Source: Turneriella sp942492915 (GTDB taxonomy: Bacteria; Spirochaetota; Leptospiria; Turneriellales; Turneriellaceae). From it: a stretch of DNA of 64,000 nucleotides. The stretch spans positions 3,100,001 to 3,164,000 of the forward strand of contig OW818662.1 in NCBI GenBank assembly GCA_942492915.1, given 5' to 3'. How positions within the stretch are numbered: position 1 is the first letter of the stretch; every line of letters begins with the position of its first letter. Shown one piece after another: positions 42,314 to 49,222 of the stretch. The notes beneath the pieces were generated by a model, which was not told the DNA's origin, did not search any database, and worked only from the letters and a program-made list of their open reading frames with translations. A program made the position numbers and the translations under genes.

Positions 42314-43432
42314 ATGAAAACCCTTCTGATAGGTTTAACCCTCGTGACGGTGGCGTGCAGCCACACGCAGCCCTATACCCGCGCTCGCGTGGTGAATCCT
42401 CATCCTGCTGCCATCGAGCAGCGCGTTATCTTTGTGGGTGATGCGGGCAAGGCGACGCCGGGTGATGCGGTCTGGGCAAAACTTGATCGCTACCTCACGA
42501 AAGATGCGCTCGTCGTGTTTCTGGGCGACAACGTCTATGAATATGGCCTGCCCGACGTGAGCGAAAACGACGGCTCTTATGAACTCTATGCCGCACGCTT
42601 AAGCGCGCAGATTAACGCCGCGAAAAAGGCGCGCAAGACGATTTTTATTCCCGGCAACCACGACTGGAACAGTTCGCGCAGCAACGGGCGCAAAAGAATT
42701 CTAGCGCAGCAGCGCTTTGTAACCGAGCGGGGGGCGCACTTTGCGCCGCAGAATGGCTGCGCGGGTATCGCCGCCGAGCCGGTGGGCAAAGGCAGCGTGA
42801 TGGTCTTCATCGACTCGCAGGCTGTAATCGATCTGCCCGACGACGAGGCCTCCGCAGCGAAGGCCCCGGCGAGCGATTGCGCGATTAAACACAAACGCCA
42901 GTTCGAAAGTTTCGCGAGCGACTACCTGCAGAAAAATATCAAACCCGGCACGCGCATTATTCTCGCCGCGCACCACCCGCTCGTCAGCGAAGGTTCGCAC
43001 GGCGGCTTCTTCGACTGGCCGCACCATATTTTCCCGGTCTATAACTATAACAAATATTTTCCGTTGCCCGTGGTGGCTTCGCTCGTCGTGTTCACCCGCC
43101 AATGGGGATGGATCACTTCAACAGATATTTCGCACTCGAAATACCGCAAGTACCTGAACTCAATGCAGACAATTCTAAAAGACCGCGAGGTCTTTCTCTA
43201 CGCCGCCGGCCACGACCACAACCTGCAGCTCTTCTCTGGCACCGGCCCCGTGAAATACCACCTCATCTCAGGCTCGGGCAGCAAACGCGACGCGGTCACG
43301 CACAACGACCAGACGCTGCTCGCGTGGGAGAAGAACGGCTTTTTTGTGGTGGATATCTATCCAGACGCATCGGCCCGCGCGACGGCTGTGGGGGATAGTG
43401 TTGAAGAGGAGTTGGCTTTTGAGTTGAGGTAG
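42314..43432 (+). CDS. Metallophosphoesterase lipoprotein
   Basis: 372 residues. Lipoprotein signal MKTLLIGLTLVTVAC. Calcineurin-like phosphoesterase metal motifs in order: IFVGDAGKATPGDA (about 38), FLGDNVYEYG (about 73), IPGNHDWN (about 115), AAHHPLVSEGSHGG (about 218) and AAGHDHNLQLF (about 296). Resembles the purple acid phosphatase/tartrate-resistant type. Membrane-anchored on the periplasmic or surface side; substrate unknown. Strongly GC-rich codons, in contrast to the next gene. Confidence 0.85.
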   Translation: MKTLLIGLTLVTVACSHTQPYTRARVVNPHPAAIEQRVIFVGDAGKATPGDAVWAKLDRYLTKDALVVFLGDNVYEYGLPDVSENDGSYELYAARLSAQINAAKKARKTIFIPGNHDWNSSRSNGRKRILAQQRFVTERGAHFAPQNGCAGIAAEPVGKGSVMVFIDSQAVIDLPDDEASAAKAPASDCAIKHKRQFESFASDYLQKNIKPGTRIILAAHHPLVSEGSHGGFFDWPHHIFPVYNYNKYFPLPVVASLVVFTRQWGWITSTDISHSKYRKYLNSMQTILKDREVFLYAAGHDHNLQLFSGTGPVKYHLISGSGSKRDAVTHNDQTLLAWEKNGFFVVDIYPDASARATAVGDSVEEELAFELR

Positions 43433-43486
43433 GGGGGGATTAGTGTTGGGTGCCATAGCCACAGAGATATTTCCCATGGAGGTTCG

Positions 43487-44203
43487 ATGTTAATTGAAAT
43501 ATTTGTTCTTGCAGGGCTCTGCCTGATAATCGAGAGGCTGATTCCTGGTTGGTCTTTACCGAAAGTAAAGACATGGCCAATTCGCGTTATTGCGATTAAC
43601 CTCGTACAGCTCGGTGTTGTGATCCTAGCTGGTTTCACCTGGGAAAAATGGTTAGGGCGCGCATCCTTATTTAAAACTACGGAAACTCTAGGCATTATCG
43701 GCGGTGGCATATTTGCTTACTTTATCGCGACTTTCATATTCTACTGGTGGCACAGATGGCGTCACACAGTTAACATTCTCTGGTTAGGCTTTCATCAGAT
43801 TCATCATTCGCCTCAGCGAATAGAGCTTATTACATCCTTCTACAAACACCCCATTGAGATGATAGTGAATTCAATCCTTGGTAGCTTGCTTGTTTATGCG
43901 CTCTTAGGGCTCTCAATCCAATCTGGAGCCGTCTATACATTCTGCACGGCCGCAGGCGAGTTCTTTTACCACACAAATATCAAGACACCGAGGTGGATTG
44001 GGTACTTCTTTCAACGACCAGAAATGCACCGTATTCACCACCAATTTAACCGCCACAAGAATAACTACGGGGATATCGTATGGTGGGACATGATATTTGG
44101 CACTTATGAAAACCCAAAGACATTTGATTACACGTGCGGCTTTGATCCTGAGAAAGAAGAGCAGCTATTGCCAATGCTTGCTTATAAAGATGTACACAAA
44201 TAG
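43487..44203 (+). CDS. Fatty acid hydroxylase / sterol desaturase family membrane enzyme
   Basis: 238 residues with several membrane helices and the eight-His di-iron pattern: HRWRH (about 87), HQIHH (about 102), then HRIHHQFNRH (about 185-195), followed by YGDIVWWDMIFGTY. These enzymes hydroxylate or desaturate lipid chains or sterol-like molecules. GC content is about 45% over the four lines counted, against about 70% in a stretch of the preceding gene. This suggests recent acquisition. Shine-Dalgarno GGAGG before ATG 43487. Confidence 0.85.
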   Translation: MLIEIFVLAGLCLIIERLIPGWSLPKVKTWPIRVIAINLVQLGVVILAGFTWEKWLGRASLFKTTETLGIIGGGIFAYFIATFIFYWWHRWRHTVNILWLGFHQIHHSPQRIELITSFYKHPIEMIVNSILGSLLVYALLGLSIQSGAVYTFCTAAGEFFYHTNIKTPRWIGYFFQRPEMHRIHHQFNRHKNNYGDIVWWDMIFGTYENPKTFDYTCGFDPEKEEQLLPMLAYKDVHK

Positions 44204-44647
44204 ACTCTAACCGATGGCTAGGACATATTAATTGCATTAGGTGCCGCTTGAATTAGTTGAGACAGTGCCTGCTCATTACTACCAAATTTCTTCAGCTGCT
44301 TGCGTGCAGCCATCATTTGGGCGATATGCTGGCGGCGGGCGCTTCTATCAGCCAAGCGTTCAAGACCTCTCACCGACAAAGACTGACCGCCCAATCTACA
44401 CCGTCACAGCCGACGTCATGTTCGGCAAAAATGTAACCCGTAACAGCTGGCTCTTGGTTGGTGGTGGTGTCAGCGCCACAGGGGGGGGGCGCGAGCGCCT
44501 GAGAGATTCGTGTTCTTATGGCTTTTGATGTCGTAAACGTTTAAATATGCTAATCGTCAGGAATCATGAAACCAAGCTTGTTTGGGCTGAGCGGCGCAAC
44601 CTTTTCTGTTTGACACGACCTGCTTTGTCAAAGAGGTTCGTCATACT
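44204..44647. other. Intergenic region with debris and a nine-G tract
   Basis: 444 bp without a convincing intact gene. A 95-codon forward frame starting at GTG 44241 has no domain-like composition and is interrupted in sense by a run of nine G (44481-44489). A short reverse frame (44218-44379) looks more protein-like and is listed separately. A 7-bp inverted repeat TTTGACA/TGTCAAA (44609-44632) precedes the small cysteine-rich gene. The region is probably remnants left by insertion and deletion. Confidence 0.5.
44218..44379 (-). pseudogene. Possible C-terminal gene remnant
   Basis: A reverse-strand frame from TTG 44379 to TAG 44218 encodes 53 residues of helix-rich sequence (LADRSARRQHIAQMMAARK, then EQALSQLIQAAPNAINMS) resembling the end of a real protein. 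The frame closes upstream at a TGA near 44402, with no good start or ribosome site. No family recognised. It could be a tiny intact gene or chance. Confidence 0.25.
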
Positions 44648-44902
44648 ATGAAAAAACTTATCCTTACCCTCACACTGCTCACAGCGATCGGACTTTTCGC
44701 CAAGGACAAAGGTGATAAATGCTTCCATGATGCTGAATGTGGTGGCATGCTTGAATGCAAGAGTAATGTTTGCGTTAAAAAGGAAGCATTCGACCACGGC
44801 TCTAAACAAAGCGGGAAATCTTGCTCTGTTGACAGCCAATGCATTGGTGCTGGCAAATGCCAGAAGAACATCCACGGCCAAGGAGTCTGCACGGGTAACT
44901 AA
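44648..44902 (+). CDS. Small secreted cysteine-rich protein with two four-Cys modules
   Basis: 84 residues. Signal peptide MKKLILTLTLLTAIGLFA. The mature 66 residues hold eight Cys in two modules: CFHDAECGGMLECKSNVC and CSVDSQCIGAGKCQKN(x7)C, each with the C-x5-C-x5-C-x(4-9)-C spacing of disulfide knots seen in EB/Dickkopf-like modules. Probably exported and disulfide-bonded. Followed by an intrinsic terminator (44913-44946). Function unknown. Confidence 0.72.
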   Translation: MKKLILTLTLLTAIGLFAKDKGDKCFHDAECGGMLECKSNVCVKKEAFDHGSKQSGKSCSVDSQCIGAGKCQKNIHGQGVCTGN

Positions 44903-44912
44903 TTCTTTCTGA

Positions 44913-44946
44913 TTCTGGCCTACTTAATGTAGGCCAGAAGAATGTT
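44913..44946 (+). terminator. Rho-independent terminator of the cysteine-rich protein gene
   Basis: 11-bp perfect stem (44913-44923 with 44929-44939), loop TTAAT, then GAATGTTTTT. The remaining 240 bp to 45189 contain only a doubtful 73-codon reverse frame and nothing else recognised. Confidence 0.85.
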
Positions 44947-45189
44947 TTTAATGACGAAAGCACACGAAAACATTGTGCGCGTGCAATACCTCCGCTAGAC
45001 AGCGCAAAATATAGCTCTTCAAGGGCCGACTAATCATGACCACAGCGCACACGCTGTAACCCATCAGTCGAAATTTCGGTGAGCGCTGCCAATTATGGCG
45101 ATAGTGATCTATGCCGTAGCCTATCTTTCTACCATTGTGTTTTCTGCCGGCGAAGGGCGCTTCGGGCATACTAAAGCTATGAAGCGGGG

Positions 45190-46533
45190 TTAATTTATCC
45201 GCGTGAACCAAAAATAACCCGGCACGCCGAGCAGAATCACGCCCAAGCCAATTGCCGTGAGATAAGGCATTGCAATCGCCGCGTACACGATGAAGCCCGC
45301 AGAACAGAACAAGAAGGCAATCGGCAAAGCCGGATACAGCGGCGTTCTGAATGTGCCCGCCGGGGCAGGGCTCTTGCTGAAACCCCTGACCTTGAAGAGC
45401 GCGCCTGCTGTCAGACCATAAAAGATCCACGAGGCAAAGACGACTGAATCGGTGAGTTCATCGAACGTGCCTGACATCGCGAGCAGCCCGGCGATACACC
45501 CCTGCGCAATCGTTGATAATACAGGAATCGCATTCTTGCGCGATAACTTTGCGAGCGGTTTGAAGAACACGCCGTCATGCGCCATCGCATAAGGCACACG
45601 CGCGCTCGCGAGAATAGAACCATTCATCGCGCCGAGCGCAGATATGACCATGAGCACTGCGACGACTTTGACGCTCAGATCAGAGATCACCTTGTGCATC
45701 GCTGCAGTCGCGACCGGTTCAGCGGATGCATTCACCGAGGGGTTCGCCGCGAGTACCTCGCTGAAGTCGAGCACCCTGAAGAACGCAATGTTCACGAGCA
45801 GATAGACAGCAATCACCACTGCAAGACCAATCGCTAGCGCGAGCGGCAGATTCCGCTGCGCATTTTTGACTTCGCCCCCCAGCATCGGCAAGTTGTTCCA
45901 GCCGTCGTACGCCCAGAGCGCGGCCATGAGCGCAGCCGAAAATGACACCATGCCTGGCCAGACCACGGGTGGGCTCGGGGCAGTGGCTGCGGGCGCGACA
46001 AAAAACAGGGTGCCCACGAGTACAGCGAGACTGAGAATCTTGACTGCCGTGAGCGTTACCTGCACCGATGAACTCACGATCAACGTGAGGCTGTTGACAA
46101 GGGTGAAGAGAGCAATGAACACCACGGCCATCTGCCAGATCTTGAACCCCGAATGCGAATAGGGAAAAACAACGTGCAGAAAAGCGGCTGCCCCCACCGC
46201 GTACGAAGCTGCGCTGCCTGGTGCTCCGATTGTGAAGCGCATCCAGCCGTACATGTATGCCGGAAACCTGCCATAGACCTCACGCAGAATCGCGTATTCA
46301 CCGCCTGCCGCAGGCATGCGCGAGCAGAGTTCTGCATACGTGAGCGCGCCGGCATACGAAAGCAGGCCTGCGACGAGCCACGCGAGCAGCACGACGGGTA
46401 CACTGCCGGCGTGCTGCGCCATGATCGCGGGCTTCAGAAAAACGCCGGTCCCGATCATGCAACCAGCGACAAGGCTGATCGCGGTGGTGAGCCCAATGAC
46501 CCGGCGCTGCGTGGCCAGATTAGTTTCGCTCAG
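45190..46533 (-). CDS. APC-superfamily amino acid permease with probable CTG start
   Basis: 447 residues when started at CTG 46533. Twelve membrane helices. The first has the APC motif GLTTAISLVAGCMIGTGVFLKP, followed by GALTYAELCSRMPAAGGEYAILRE and FAYDGWN-like ALWAYDGWNNLPMLGGEVKN. The first ATG (46458) lies inside helix 1, right at MIGTGVF, so it cannot be the true start. Conserved sequence continues 25 codons upstream with no ATG/GTG/TTG. The CTG at 46533 overlaps the preceding gene's TGA as CTGA, with AGGTGG 5 nt before it, just like an ATGA coupling. Probable LAT/SteT-type amino acid antiporter or importer. Confidence 0.88.
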   Translation of the reverse strand: MSETNLATQRRVIGLTTAISLVAGCMIGTGVFLKPAIMAQHAGSVPVVLLAWLVAGLLSYAGALTYAELCSRMPAAGGEYAILREVYGRFPAYMYGWMRFTIGAPGSAASYAVGAAAFLHVVFPYSHSGFKIWQMAVVFIALFTLVNSLTLIVSSSVQVTLTAVKILSLAVLVGTLFFVAPAATAPSPPVVWPGMVSFSAALMAALWAYDGWNNLPMLGGEVKNAQRNLPLALAIGLAVVIAVYLLVNIAFFRVLDFSEVLAANPSVNASAEPVATAAMHKVISDLSVKVVAVLMVISALGAMNGSILASARVPYAMAHDGVFFKPLAKLSRKNAIPVLSTIAQGCIAGLLAMSGTFDELTDSVVFASWIFYGLTAGALFKVRGFSKSPAPAGTFRTPLYPALPIAFLFCSAGFIVYAAIAMPYLTAIGLGVILLGVPGYFWFTRIN

Positions 46534-46961
46534 AAATCCACCTGAATACCTGAGGTTTTAAACTGCTGAGTCGCCTGGGGAAACCTGGCCGCGAACTTTT
46601 GCTTACGTTTCAGCCAGCCACCAGCTTCGCGAAGGCCCTGCGCGAGCGTCTTCTGCTCGTCTGCGGCAAGACCCTTGAGCGCCTGCGCCAGCTTTTGGTC
46701 GCCCGCAATCTCGGCGGCTTCATAGATGTGAAAAAAATGAAAGTATGCGCCCGAGGTATCAAGTTTTTTCCATAGTAGGATGAATTCTTGCAGGTGGGCC
46801 GGCTTGCCATCGAGGGCGGCGTCGAGCATACGTTCATAGGGTATACCCTCGTCGCGCGCCTGCACGCGTGTCTCATCGGCAATTTTGACGCGGTTGCTAT
46901 ACGGGCGGGCGCATAGGCTTAGGGCAGTGGCCAGCAGAAGAAATATGCCAGAAATACGCAT
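46530..46961 (-). CDS. Secreted protein or lipoprotein, unknown function
   Basis: 143 residues from ATG 46961, giving a signal peptide MRISGIFLLLATALSLCARP. The Cys in ALSLC could be a spirochaete lipobox. The mature part is helical and charged (HLQEFILLWKKLDTSGAYFHFFHIYEAAEIAGDQKLAQALKG, LREAGGWLKRKQKFAARF). No family recognised. Its stop overlaps the permease start by 4 nt. A longer in-frame start at 47033 would bury the signal peptide. Confidence 0.65.
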   Translation of the reverse strand: MRISGIFLLLATALSLCARPYSNRVKIADETRVQARDEGIPYERMLDAALDGKPAHLQEFILLWKKLDTSGAYFHFFHIYEAAEIAGDQKLAQALKGLAADEQKTLAQGLREAGGWLKRKQKFAARFPQATQQFKTSGIQVDF

Positions 46962-47035
46962 GGGGCTGCGTGCGGGCCGATTCACAGGGGGAAAACTAAA
47001 AAGCCCATTCTGTTCTTCACCTTGCCAAGGCATCT

Positions 47036-47044
47036 GCCGATAAT
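47036..47044 (+). promoter_or_regulatory. Candidate -10 element GCCGATAAT of the second dual cNMP gene
   Basis: GATAAT at 47039-47044 is preceded at 17 bp by TTCACC (47016-47021, 4 of 6 to TTGACA). The ATG at 47069 lies 24 nt downstream. The paralogue at the left edge of the window carries the identical nonamer. Confidence 0.5.
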
Positions 47045-47068
47045 TAAGATGGATAGTATACCCGGCTT

Positions 47069-48274
47069 ATGTTTCAGATCGCCAATTTTCAGCAAAACGC
47101 CTTCGTCATTGTAGAAGGCAAGGCCGCACCCGGCTTTTATATTGTTCGGCAGGGCAAAGTTCGCCTGACCGCCGAAATGCCAATTCCCGGCGAAGAAGCA
47201 AACCTTATGCTGAATCCCGGCGATTTCTTCGGCGTGGTCTCAGCCATGAGCGGGCATCCGCATATTGAAACCGCGCAGTGCCTCGCGAACACATCGATGA
47301 TCAATGTAGGCCGCGACCAGTTCGGCGTGTTGATTCAGAAGAACGCACCGATCGCGATGAAGATTATTCGCTATTTTTCTCAGCGCCTGCGTATCATCGA
47401 CCGCGCAATTACCAAGCTGACCTTTCACAGTACGGTCGAAGAAGACCCGCAGATGATGTTCAATATCGCGCAGTTTTACTATGCGAAACAAGAATTGAAG
47501 CACGCTGCGTACGCTTACCAGCGTTACGTACAATTCTACCCTAACGGCCCTCACGCTGCGCAGGCCAAAATGGCACTACAGAACATGAGCGCGCCGATGT
47601 CGGTCCCGGCGCCTGCCGGCAATGCACTGGCGCGATCGTTCGCTGACGGGCAAATGATCTTCATCGAGCACGAGCCAGGCAACGAACTCTATATCATTCA
47701 GGGCGGCAAAGTCAAGATCACGAAAGTTGTGAACGACAATGAAGTTCTGCTCGCGGTTCTGAACCCCGGGGATATTTTCGGCGAAATGGCCCTGCTCGAA
47801 AACAAACCACGCTCAGCTTCGGCGGCCGCGTTCGGCAATGTGACGACATTGGCGATCAACAAACAGAACTTCGAAGGCATGGTACAAGCTCAGCCGCAGC
47901 TCGCGACGAAACTCATCACGCTGCTCAGTGAGCGCATCTGGCTTGCATACCGCCAGCTCGCAAACCTGCTGATTTCCGACCCGGTGGGCCGCATGTACGA
48001 TACACTGCTCACGCAGGTTCAGAAAAAGAAAGTTGCGATTCAACCCAAGACAAGCTACGTATTCGATATCGGCTCGCAAGAGATACTCAAGATGCTTGGT
48101 TATCCGCCTGAGAAGGGTGAAGAATATCTCATCACGATGCTCAGCGATAAGAACCTGCGCCTCGACCAGGGCAAGTTCATCTGCAAAGACCTTGCGGAGC
48201 TCGAAAAGCAGGTGAGCTTCATACGTAAGCGGGCCGCAGCAGAACGCCAGCGCGAAGCCGCGAAAATGGGTTAG
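47069..48274 (+). CDS. Dual cyclic-nucleotide-binding-domain protein
   Basis: 401 residues. CAP_ED module 1 spans about 1-115 (GFYIVRQGKVRLTAE, NPGDFFGVVSAMSGHPH). A linker with FNIAQFYYAKQELKHAAYAYQRYVQFYP resembles one tetratricopeptide repeat (about 130-165). Module 2 spans about 190-300 (FIEHEPGNELYIIQGGKVKITKVV, NPGDIFGEMALLENKPRSASAAA). The C-terminal 100 residues (QEILKMLGYPPEKGEEYLITMLSD, then KDLAELEKQVSFIRKRAA) may form a degenerate winged helix. Paralogue of the gene at 1-873. No membrane segments. Ligand and output unknown. Confidence 0.88.
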   Translation: MFQIANFQQNAFVIVEGKAAPGFYIVRQGKVRLTAEMPIPGEEANLMLNPGDFFGVVSAMSGHPHIETAQCLANTSMINVGRDQFGVLIQKNAPIAMKIIRYFSQRLRIIDRAITKLTFHSTVEEDPQMMFNIAQFYYAKQELKHAAYAYQRYVQFYPNGPHAAQAKMALQNMSAPMSVPAPAGNALARSFADGQMIFIEHEPGNELYIIQGGKVKITKVVNDNEVLLAVLNPGDIFGEMALLENKPRSASAAAFGNVTTLAINKQNFEGMVQAQPQLATKLITLLSERIWLAYRQLANLLISDPVGRMYDTLLTQVQKKKVAIQPKTSYVFDIGSQEILKMLGYPPEKGEEYLITMLSDKNLRLDQGKFICKDLAELEKQVSFIRKRAAAERQREAAKMG

Positions 48275-48357
48275 GGACAGGATGTCCAGAACCCGGCGCG
48301 CGCACGGAAGCGCTCCAGGCGACGGGCTAGAGCGTTCTTAACGCTTCAGGCGGCGGC

Positions 48358-49221
48358 CTAAATCACGTCCGACGCGGACATTACCCCAAGAAATTTAGCG
48401 ATTTCGTCATCGAGCGCATTCTTAAGAAATTGTAGTGACTGCATCGCCGATTCAAACGCGCCGCGACGATCATAGTTTAGCCTCTCGGGTCGTGCGTCGA
48501 CGGTAAACTTTTCGACCATCTCAATAAGTTCGCCGCAGCCTTTGAATACGCTGAACATTTCGCCCGAAAGCAGGTAGGTCATGCAGTATTTCTTTTGCTT
48601 CTCGATTTCGAGCTTTTCCACATACTTTTTGCAATTGCGGTCGATCTGTCCGAGGTAGCTTGCCAGCGGCTTCGGAAATCGCAAGAACTCCACGACCATT
48701 GCCTGTACGCGTGAGGCATGTGCCTGAATATCCCGCTCATAGACGTTGGTTAGACCCAGAATTGCGTCGTGCTGGTTGTTATCTTTGGCGTCTTCGAGTA
48801 TAGAAGACATTTTGAGGCTCTGTATGAGACCGCGATAGCGTTCGCCGTTGCGTTGCATTTCGCGCTCCGCCTCGACCAGAAAGCCGTGCAGATCAGACTG
48901 TGACATGTCGGGCTCAACCTTGAGTTCGGCGACCCACTGCGGCAGTTTCATGGGCATCGGGTGAACGCGCCGTTGCGCTTGTCCGTCAGAACCCAGCAAT
49001 TCGTCACCCGTACCCGAAGCGGCGATCAGACGCCGCGCGAGCAGAGCCTCTTCGCGCCCGAGCGCAATCGGTACGATCTCAATGCGGTGCGTGCGCAGAT
49101 TGAAGCGGGTGGCGAACCTTCGCCCCTGCTCGTCGACGTAACGGTTCTCAATACTGCGCAGTGTAATGCGCGCAGTGTCTATATCGGCGATCGAATTGAT
49201 GCGGATATAGTGCTGGCGCAT
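48358..49221 (-). CDS. Hypothetical protein coupled to the SpoIIE phosphatase
   Basis: 287 residues, soluble. The N-terminal 60 or so residues look like a mixed alpha/beta domain; the rest is mostly helical (LHGFLVEAEREMQRNGERYRGLIQSL, YVEKLEIEKQKKYCMTYLL, ALDDEIAKFLGVMSASDVI). No family recognised. It starts one base after the stop of the phosphatase gene, so the two are surely cotranscribed and it may be that enzyme's partner or target (inference). The 83-bp gap to the convergent cNMP gene holds a 5-bp hairpin and a weak 20-bp direct repeat. Confidence 0.6.
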   Translation of the reverse strand: MRQHYIRINSIADIDTARITLRSIENRYVDEQGRRFATRFNLRTHRIEIVPIALGREEALLARRLIAASGTGDELLGSDGQAQRRVHPMPMKLPQWVAELKVEPDMSQSDLHGFLVEAEREMQRNGERYRGLIQSLKMSSILEDAKDNNQHDAILGLTNVYERDIQAHASRVQAMVVEFLRFPKPLASYLGQIDRNCKKYVEKLEIEKQKKYCMTYLLSGEMFSVFKGCGELIEMVEKFTVDARPERLNYDRRGAFESAMQSLQFLKNALDDEIAKFLGVMSASDVI

Positions 49222-49222
49222 G

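Noticed and set aside
44241..44528. 95-codon forward ORF with GTG start
   Set aside because: No Shine-Dalgarno, no domain-like sequence, and it runs through a nine-G tract; treated as debris.
44948..45430. 160-codon reverse ORF overlapping the permease 3' end
   Set aside because: Its first half is a frame-shifted shadow of the permease. The remaining 73 codons (from Met at 45169) have no Shine-Dalgarno or domain character.
48275..48357. Small RNA or tRNA in the convergent gap
   Set aside because: Contains only a 5-bp hairpin and an imperfect 20-bp direct repeat; no tRNA-like fold.
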